Below are positions 59,133 through 64,000 of a stretch of 64,000 bases of DNA, one piece after another. The notes under the pieces are model-generated. The model saw only the letters and a program-made list of their open reading frames with translations, made no database searches and was not told where the DNA came from. Position 1 is the first letter of the stretch; the number at the start of each line of letters is the position of its first letter. Position numbers and translations under genes: made by a program. The DNA is from Streptomyces sp. 1-11 (GTDB lineage Bacteria > Actinomycetota > Actinomycetes > Streptomycetales > Streptomycetaceae), in contig NZ_BJTV01000011.1 of assembly GCF_007176755.1 (NCBI RefSeq), positions 225,814-289,813 of the forward strand, written 5' to 3'.

Positions 59133-60158
59133 TCAGAGCCCCAGCCGCGCCAGCGCCTTCTCCCCGTCCAGCTCGCAGGAACCGTCCCCGGCAGCGGTCC
59201 AGGCCGCCGCGCACAGCGCCCGCAGCCCGTCCAGGGCCTCGCCGTCGCCTTCCAGTTCCAGCCGGTCCGCCGCGGTCGCCGTCCACCCTCCGCACCGGAA
59301 ACCCTCACCCTCGCGGGTGATTTCCGGCTGTCCGGTCAGCAGCCCGCGCAGATCGGCGTCCACGTACGTCGGCCGGTGCCGCGGCGGCGCGGCGAGCAGC
59401 CGCGGGCCGTCCGTGACACCGGTCAGCACCAGCAGCGAGTCCACCCCGCCGTTGAACGCGCCCTCGATGTCCGTGTCCAGCCGGTCGCCGACCACCAGCG
59501 GCCGCTCGGCGCCCGTCCGCAGGATCGTCTCCCGGTGCATGGGCGGCAGCGGCTTGCCCGCCACCTGCGGTTCCGCGCCCGTGGCGATCCGCACCACCTC
59601 CACGGCCGCGCCGTTGCCCGGAGCGATCCCGCGCCCGCTGGGAATCGTCAGGTCGGTGTTGGACGCGAACCACGGCACGCCCCGCGTCACCGCGTACGAG
59701 GCCTCCGCGAACCGCCCCCACGGCATCTCCGGGCCGCCGTACCCCTGCACCACAGCCACGGGTTCGTCGTCCGCCGACTCCACCGGCGTCAGACCGCGCT
59801 CGCGCAGCGCCACCCGCAGCCCCTCACCGCCGATCACCAGCACCCGGGCGCCGGCCGGCACCTGCTCGCTGATCAGCCGGGCGACCGCCTGCGCCGAGGT
59901 GATGACGTCGTCCGCCCCGGTCGGTATCCCCAGCTCCGTCAGGTGCTCCGCGACGACGTCCGGCGTGCGCAGGGCGTTGTTGGTGACGTACGCCAGGTGC
60001 ATACCGCCCGCCCGGGCCCGCTCCAGCGAGCCGACGGCGTGGGCGATGGCGTTCCCGCCCGCGTACACCACCCCGTCCAGGTCGAGCAGCGCCGTGTCGT
60101 ACGCCTCGCTCAGGGGCTGCCCACTGCCCTCGGGCCTCGTCCTGACGCTCCGGCTCAT
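59133..60158 (-). CDS. HAD-IIA family hydrolase (NagD/phosphoglycolate phosphatase-like)
   Basis: 341 residues from ATG 60158. HAD motif I is LLDLDGVVYAGG, motif II VTNNALRTPD, motif III around KPLPPMHRET and motif IV VVGDRLDTDIEGA. The large C2-type cap lies between motifs II and III. A C-terminal extension (about 265-340) is poorly conserved in pattern. Such enzymes dephosphorylate nucleoside monophosphates, glycolate phosphate or glycerol phosphate; the substrate is unknown. It is upstream of the importer operon on the same strand but separated by the iron box, so it is a separate unit. It is divergent from the DUF1015 gene. Confidence 0.88.
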   Translation of the reverse strand: MSRSVRTRPEGSGQPLSEAYDTALLDLDGVVYAGGNAIAHAVGSLERARAGGMHLAYVTNNALRTPDVVAEHLTELGIPTGADDVITSAQAVARLISEQVPAGARVLVIGGEGLRVALRERGLTPVESADDEPVAVVQGYGGPEMPWGRFAEASYAVTRGVPWFASNTDLTIPSGRGIAPGNGAAVEVVRIATGAEPQVAGKPLPPMHRETILRTGAERPLVVGDRLDTDIEGAFNGGVDSLLVLTGVTDGPRLLAAPPRHRPTYVDADLRGLLTGQPEITREGEGFRCGGWTATAADRLELEGDGEALDGLRALCAAAWTAAGDGSCELDGEKALARLGL

Positions 60159-60231
60159 TGCGCATCGCTCCTCGTTCGACCGTCTTTCCCCCGATCATCC
60201 CCCACCCCGCCGGCACACGTACGATGCCGGG

Positions 60232-61515
60232 ATGAACACAGCAGGTCACTCGGAAGCAACGGCGCGCCGGGGCCTGGAACTGACCCCGTTCCGAGGCCTT
60301 CGTTACGACCCCGACCGGGTCGGCAGCCTGGCCGCCGTCACCTCGCCCCCGTACGACGTCGTCGTCCGTCCCGACGGCCTGCACCACCTCCAGTCCGCCG
60401 ACCCGCACAACATCGTCCGGCTGATCCTGCCCCAGGCAGGTACCCCGGACGCGCGCAACGAACAGGCGGCCGACACGCTGCGCCGCTGGCTCGCCGAGGG
60501 CGTGCTCGCCGCCGACCCGCACCCCGCCCTGTACGTGTACGAGCAGCGGGACGGCGACGGCATGCTCCAGCGCGGCGTCATCGGCGCCCTGCGCGTCTCC
60601 GCCCCCGACGAGGGCGTGGTGCTGCCGCACGAGGACGTGATGCCCCCGGTCGTCGCGGACCGCGCCGCCCTGATGCGCGCCACCCGCGCCAACCTGGAGC
60701 CCCTGCTGCTGACCTACCACGGCGACGGCACGGCGGCCGAGGTCGTCGAGCGCACGGTGGTCCGCCCTCCGCTGCTGGCGACGACCACCGAGGACGGCTT
60801 CCACCACCGCCTGTGGTCGGTCACCGACCCCGCCGACCTGTCCGGCATCCAGTCCGACCTGGCGCAGCACCAGGCCCTCATCGCCGACGGCCACCACCGC
60901 TGGGCCACCTACCTGCGGCTGCGCGCGGAACACCCCTCGCCGAGCCCCTGGGACCACGGCCTGGTCCTGCTGGTCGACACCGCCCGCTACCCGCTCCGGG
61001 TCCGCGCCATCCACCGCCTGCTGCACGGAGTGCCGGTCGGTACGGCGCTGGCGGCCCTGACCGGGCTGTTCCGGGTACGGCGCCTCGACGTACCGCTGCC
61101 CAAGGCGCAGGAGGTGCTGGCGGACGCGGCCTGCGCGGGCAACGCCTTCCTGCTGGCCGGCGACGGCGCCTTCCATCTGGTGGACCGCCCGGACCCCGCC
61201 CTGCTGGACCGGACGATCCCCGCGGACCGCCCGGCGGCCTGGCGCTCCCTGGACGCCACCGTCCTGCACGCCACGCTCCTGGAACACGTCTGGCACATCC
61301 CCGAGGACTCCCCCGCCCACATCGCCTACATCCACGACACGGCGGCCACCGTCGCGAAGGCCGAGCAAGACGGCAGCACGGCCGTCCTGCTGCATCCGGT
61401 GCGCGAGGACGTCGTACGCGAACTGGCCCGGCAGGGTGTGAAGATGCCCCGCAAGTCCACGTCCTTCGGCCCGAAGCCGGCGTCGGGGCTGGTGCTGCGC
61501 GCGCTGGAGCTCTGA
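60232..61515 (+). CDS. DUF1015 family protein
   Basis: 427 residues from ATG 60232. The DUF1015 layout is clear: PFRGLRYDPDRVGSLAAVTSPPYDVV at the N-terminus, DPHNIVRLILPQ, the central HEDVMPPVVADRAALMRATRANLEPLLLTY block (named by its ends), DGHHRWATYLRLRAE, and the C-terminal VLLHPVREDVVRELARQGVKMPRKSTSFGPKPASGLVLR block. The family, sometimes called HTH/serine kinase-like or SerK-like, includes archaeal free-serine kinases; activity here is unproven. It is cytoplasmic. It is followed by a strong intrinsic terminator. Confidence 0.85.
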   Translation: MNTAGHSEATARRGLELTPFRGLRYDPDRVGSLAAVTSPPYDVVVRPDGLHHLQSADPHNIVRLILPQAGTPDARNEQAADTLRRWLAEGVLAADPHPALYVYEQRDGDGMLQRGVIGALRVSAPDEGVVLPHEDVMPPVVADRAALMRATRANLEPLLLTYHGDGTAAEVVERTVVRPPLLATTTEDGFHHRLWSVTDPADLSGIQSDLAQHQALIADGHHRWATYLRLRAEHPSPSPWDHGLVLLVDTARYPLRVRAIHRLLHGVPVGTALAALTGLFRVRRLDVPLPKAQEVLADAACAGNAFLLAGDGAFHLVDRPDPALLDRTIPADRPAAWRSLDATVLHATLLEHVWHIPEDSPAHIAYIHDTAATVAKAEQDGSTAVLLHPVREDVVRELARQGVKMPRKSTSFGPKPASGLVLRALEL

Positions 61516-61531
61516 CCCGGCCCCGGACACA

Positions 61532-61573
61532 CGAAAGGGCGGGACCCCTGGGGGCCCCGCCCTTTCGCTTTTT
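61532..61573. terminator. Intrinsic terminator with T-tract
   Basis: CGAAAGGGCGGG (61532-61543) pairs with CCCGCCCTTTCG (61556-61567), followed on the plus strand by CTTTTT. It ends the DUF1015 gene. The same stem may also serve the convergent TPR gene, whose stop is at 61579. Confidence 0.85.
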
Positions 61574-61578
61574 GGACG

Positions 61579-63579
61579 TCAGTCCTCGTCCGCCGCGGCC
61601 GGCTTCTCGTCCTGGTTCTCCTCGCGACCCGCGTCGGCGGGCCGGTCGCCCTCGGCGGAGTCGCCGTCGCTCTCGGCGGAGTCGCCGTCGCTCTCGTCGA
61701 GCGCGTCGACGAACTCCACGCCGTCCAACTCGGCGAGCCGGTCGGAGGCGTCCGTGCTGCCGTCGCGGTCGGCCTCGACGGCCTTGGCGAACCACTCCCG
61801 TGCCTCGCCCTCCCGGCCGGCGGCCAGCAGTGCGTCGGCGTAGGCGTAGCGCAGGCGCGCGGTCCAGGGCTGAACCGAGTTGGAGGCCAGCTCGGGGCTC
61901 TGCAGGGTCACGATGGCCGCGTCGAGCTGCCCCATGTCGCGCCGGGCGCCGGCCGCCACGAGCCGCATCTCGACCTGACCGGCCTTGTCCAGCTTGTGCA
62001 CCTCGGGGGCGCCGGCCATGTCGAGGGCCTTCTCCGGGCGGCCGAGGCCACGCTCGCAGTCGGCCATCACGGGCCACAGGTCCACGGTGCCGGTCATGCG
62101 CCGCGCGGCCCGGAACTCGGCGAGCGCCTCGCTGTACTTCTGGTTGGCGTAGGCGGCGAACCCGGCGGCCTCGCGCACGGCGGCCACCCTGGACGCCAGC
62201 CGCAGGGCGACCCTGGAGTAGCCGTAGGCGCCCTCGGGGTCCTCGTCGATGAGCCGCGCGACCATCACCAGGTTCTTGGCGACGTCCTCGGCGAGCGTCT
62301 TGGGCAGGCTCTGCAGCTCCTGCCGGACGTCCTTGTCGATCTCGTCACCGGTGACGTCCTCCGGGATCGGCAGCCGCTTGATCGGCTCGCGGTCCCGGTC
62401 GCGGTCGTCACGGAAACGGCCACCGCCACGGCGGTCGTCACGACGGTCGTCCCTGCGGTCGTCGCGACCCCGGTAGCCGCCGGGCCGTCCGCCCCGGTCG
62501 TCGCGGCGCGGCCCACGGCCACCCCGGTCGTCCCGGCCACGGAAGCCGCCCCGCTCGCCCCGGTTGTCGTCCCGGCGGAAGCCACCGCGGTCGTCGCCGC
62601 GACGGGCGTCACGGCGGTCGTCACGCCGGTCGTCGTCGCGACGGAACCCGGGGCGGTCGTCACGGCGGTCGTCGCGGCGGAAGCCCCGGTCGCCGCGGTC
62701 GCCGCGGTCGTCCCTGCGCGGTCCGCGGTCGCGGTCGTCGCGCTGGGAGCTGGGGCGGTAGCCGCCACGGTCGTCGCCACGGCGGTCGTCACGCCGGCCG
62801 TAGCTGCCACGGTCACCGCGCTCGGCGCGCTCGCCGTAGCCGCCACCACGGCGGTCATCACGCCGGTCGTCGCGACGGTCATCACGTCGGTCGTCGCGGC
62901 GGAAGCCGCCACGGTCGTCGCCACGACGGTCGTCACGACGGAAGTCGCCACGGCTGTCGTCCCGGCGGAAGCCACCGCGGTCGCCACGGCTGTCGTCCCG
63001 GCGGAAGCCGCCACGGTCGTCACCACGACGGTCGTCACGACGGTCGTCGTCGCGACGGAAGCCGGGGCGGTCGTCGCGGCGGTCGTCGCGGCGGAAGCCG
63101 CGGTCGCCGCGGTCGCCGCGGTCGTCCCTGCGCGGTCCGCGGTCGCGGTCGTCGCGCTGGGAGCTGGGACGGTAGCCGCCACGGTCATCACCACGGCGGT
63201 CGTCACGCCGGCCGTAGCTGCCACGGTCACCGCGCTCGGCGCGCTCGCCGTAGCCGCCACCACGGCGGTCGTCACGCCGGTCGTCGCGACGGTCATCACG
63301 TCGGTCGTCGCGGCGGAAGCCGCCACGGTCGTCGCCACGACGGTCGTCACGACGGAAGTCGCCACGGCTGTCGTCCCTACGGAAACCACCGCGGTCGCCA
63401 CGGTCGCCGTGGCCGCCACCGCGGCTGTCGTCGCGACGGCCGTAACCACCACGGTCGTTGTCCCGGCGGTCGTTGTCCCGGCGGAAGCCGCCCCGGTCCC
63501 CGCGATAGCCGCCGCGGTCACCACTGTCCCGTCGGCGCTGGTCGCGATCCGGTCGATCTTCGGGAGAGTTGGTGGACAT
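61579..63579 (-). CDS. TPR-type protein with a 400-residue Arg/Asp/Gly-rich N-terminal region
   Basis: 666 residues from ATG 63579 (MSTNSPEDRPDRDQ), with AGGAG 5 nt upstream. Residues 20-395 are almost only Arg, Asp and Gly with regular Tyr/Phe (units such as GGFRRDD, RRDDRRDDRR, GGYRPSSQRDD), and contain a near-perfect tandem duplication with a period of 138 residues. From about 400 a helical TPR-like region follows (LPIPEDVTGDEIDKDVRQEL, ALAEFRAARRMTGTVDLWPV, YAYADALLAAGREGEAREWF), then an acidic Asp/Glu tail. RGG/RDD-type arms bind RNA and can form condensates; the TPR part should bind protein. It is just downstream of an rrn operon but beyond its terminator. Confidence 0.85.
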   Translation of the reverse strand: MSTNSPEDRPDRDQRRRDSGDRGGYRGDRGGFRRDNDRRDNDRGGYGRRDDSRGGGHGDRGDRGGFRRDDSRGDFRRDDRRGDDRGGFRRDDRRDDRRDDRRDDRRGGGYGERAERGDRGSYGRRDDRRGDDRGGYRPSSQRDDRDRGPRRDDRGDRGDRGFRRDDRRDDRPGFRRDDDRRDDRRGDDRGGFRRDDSRGDRGGFRRDDSRGDFRRDDRRGDDRGGFRRDDRRDDRRDDRRDDRRGGGYGERAERGDRGSYGRRDDRRGDDRGGYRPSSQRDDRDRGPRRDDRGDRGDRGFRRDDRRDDRPGFRRDDDRRDDRRDARRGDDRGGFRRDDNRGERGGFRGRDDRGGRGPRRDDRGGRPGGYRGRDDRRDDRRDDRRGGGRFRDDRDRDREPIKRLPIPEDVTGDEIDKDVRQELQSLPKTLAEDVAKNLVMVARLIDEDPEGAYGYSRVALRLASRVAAVREAAGFAAYANQKYSEALAEFRAARRMTGTVDLWPVMADCERGLGRPEKALDMAGAPEVHKLDKAGQVEMRLVAAGARRDMGQLDAAIVTLQSPELASNSVQPWTARLRYAYADALLAAGREGEAREWFAKAVEADRDGSTDASDRLAELDGVEFVDALDESDGDSAESDGDSAEGDRPADAGREENQDEKPAAADED
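62608..63396. repeat. Intragenic tandem duplication, period 414 bp
   Basis: Bases 63022-63396 and 62608-62982 are nearly identical direct copies offset by exactly 414 bp (for example GAAGTCGCCACGGCTGTCGT at 62941 and 63355). They encode residues 62-186 and 200-324 of the RDD/TPR protein. The period is a multiple of three, so the frame is kept. Confidence 0.85.
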
Positions 63580-63622
63580 GGTGACTCCTGTCTTAGGTAC
63601 CGCAAGCATTGTAAAAACGAAA

Positions 63623-63661
63623 GGACCCCTGGTCCCAGCTGAACGCTGGGACCAGGGGTCC
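63623..63661 (-). terminator. rrn operon intrinsic terminator
   Basis: GGACCCCTGGTCCCAGC (63623-63639) pairs perfectly with 63645-63661 over a 5-nt loop (TGAAC). On the minus strand it is followed by TTTCGTTTTTAC, a T-rich tract, just past the 5S gene. It has a 17-bp stem. Confidence 0.92.
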
Positions 63662-63671
63662 TCCAAAGATT

Positions 63672-63790
63672 GTTCGGCGGCGTCCTACTCTCCCACAGGG
63701 TCCCCCCTGCAGTACCATCGGCGCTGTGAGGCTTAGCTTCCGGGTTCGAAATGTAACCGGGCGTTTCCCTCACGCTATGACCACCGAAAC
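63672..63790 (-). rRNA. rrf: 5S ribosomal RNA
   Basis: Read on the minus strand it starts GTTTCGGTGGTCATAGCGTG and ends GGACGCCGCCGAAC, with the conserved loop region CCGAACCCGG-type (here TTCGAACCCGGAAGC) and GATGGTACTGCAGGGGGGAC. This is the actinobacterial 5S sequence, about 119 nt. The ends are placed by pairing of the terminal stem (GTTTCGGTGG with the 3' GCCGAAC part) and are good to a few bases. Confidence 0.95.
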
Positions 63791-63899
63791 CCTAATGGTT
63801 TCGAGCGAACAAGCACACTTTTTACTTGTGTTATGAGTTCAGCTCTAAGCCGGCAACTGTTCGTTGCCTCAGAACTTACACAGTGGACGCGAGCAACTG

Positions 63900-64000
63900 A
63901 GGACAAGCCCTCGGCCTATTAGTACCGGTCACCTCCACCAGTTACCTGGCTTCCAGATCCGGCCTATCAACCCAGTCGTCTACTGGGAGCCTTACCCCAT
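63900..64000 (-). rRNA. rrl: 23S ribosomal RNA, 3' end (continues beyond window)
   Basis: On the minus strand the window edge reads GGTAAGGCTCCCAGTAGACG, then GTTGATAGGCCGGATCTGGA, and ends with ACCGGTACTAATAGGCCGAG near 63905. This is the conserved 3' end of 23S rRNA. About 110 nt of spacer separate it from the 5S gene. No tRNA is present in that spacer. Confidence 0.93.

Noticed and set aside
62265..63773. Long Ala/Thr/Val-rich frames on both strands over the RDD/TPR gene
   Set aside because: They are frame shadows of the GC-rich repeat. They have no RBS, give low-complexity products and overlap the 5S gene or terminator.
63791..63899. Possible tRNA in the 23S-5S spacer
   Set aside because: No cloverleaf or CCA end can be drawn; the spacer is short and AT-richer, normal for this operon.

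Overview
The window is a stretch of high-GC actinobacterial chromosome, almost certainly Streptomyces. The signs are the codon use, frequent GTG and TTG starts, 4-nt stop/start overlaps within operons, the presence of dnaE2 with an imuB-like partner, SepF-like, Rpf and streptogrisin genes, and a gene order that matches, from memory, the SCO17xx-SCO18xx part of the S. coelicolor core chromosome. It ends in the 3' end of an rrn operon (5S complete, 23S cut by the window edge, minus strand). There is no prophage, CRISPR array or large island. The only mobile-looking item is a 175-bp MITE-like element.

Layout: 1-5.6 kb holds a GNAT tail, a DUF402 protein, a methyltransferase, a 44-aa small ORF, a ProP-type osmolyte symporter, a secreted AA10 polysaccharide monooxygenase with a sortase-like LAETG tail, and a secreted lipase. 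5.8-12.4 kb holds a MarR/cupin divergent pair with an operator array, the damage-inducible DnaE2/ImuB-like cassette with two SOS-box-like sites, and a streptogrisin B-type protease. 13-25 kb holds a Cys-tailed DUF5685 protein, a SepF-like protein, glutaryl-CoA dehydrogenase, a DHA2 exporter, a GT-C membrane protein, a PAP2 phosphatase, an I78 inhibitor-like protein, a WYL regulator, an Rpf/LysM muralytic enzyme and two Streptomyces-type hypotheticals.

25-39.8 kb is core metabolism and chromosome biology: aroH-tyrA-cmk-plsC-der; a Rieske lipoprotein; a cluster of two nucleotidyltransferases, an ADP-ribosylglycohydrolase and an NrtR-like Nudix regulator preceded by a 45-bp perfect inverted repeat; then parA-RHH-scpA-scpB-rluB; and ald. 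39.9-50.3 kb holds a TPR NTPase, an ADP-ribose pyrophosphatase, pyrG, a GH15 trehalase/glucoamylase-like enzyme, the MITE, a flavin oxidoreductase and a PucR regulator. 50.4-61.5 kb holds a glycosyltransferase, recN-nadK-tlyA with a small upstream gene, an SCP2 protein, an iron-siderophore ABC importer under an iron box, a NagD-like HAD phosphatase and a DUF1015 protein. 61.6-64 kb holds a TPR protein with a very long Arg/Asp/Gly-rich tail carrying an internal 414-bp-period duplication, followed by the rrn terminator, 5S and 23S.

Most genes are ordinary Streptomyces core genes. The least explained parts are the NrtR/ADP-ribosylglycohydrolase/nucleotidyltransferase cluster (30.1-33.3 kb), the MarR operator array, the duplicated low-complexity RDD/TPR gene next to rrn, and the DUF5685 gene with its duplicated 3' end. 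All calls were made by reading the sequence. No database search was run.
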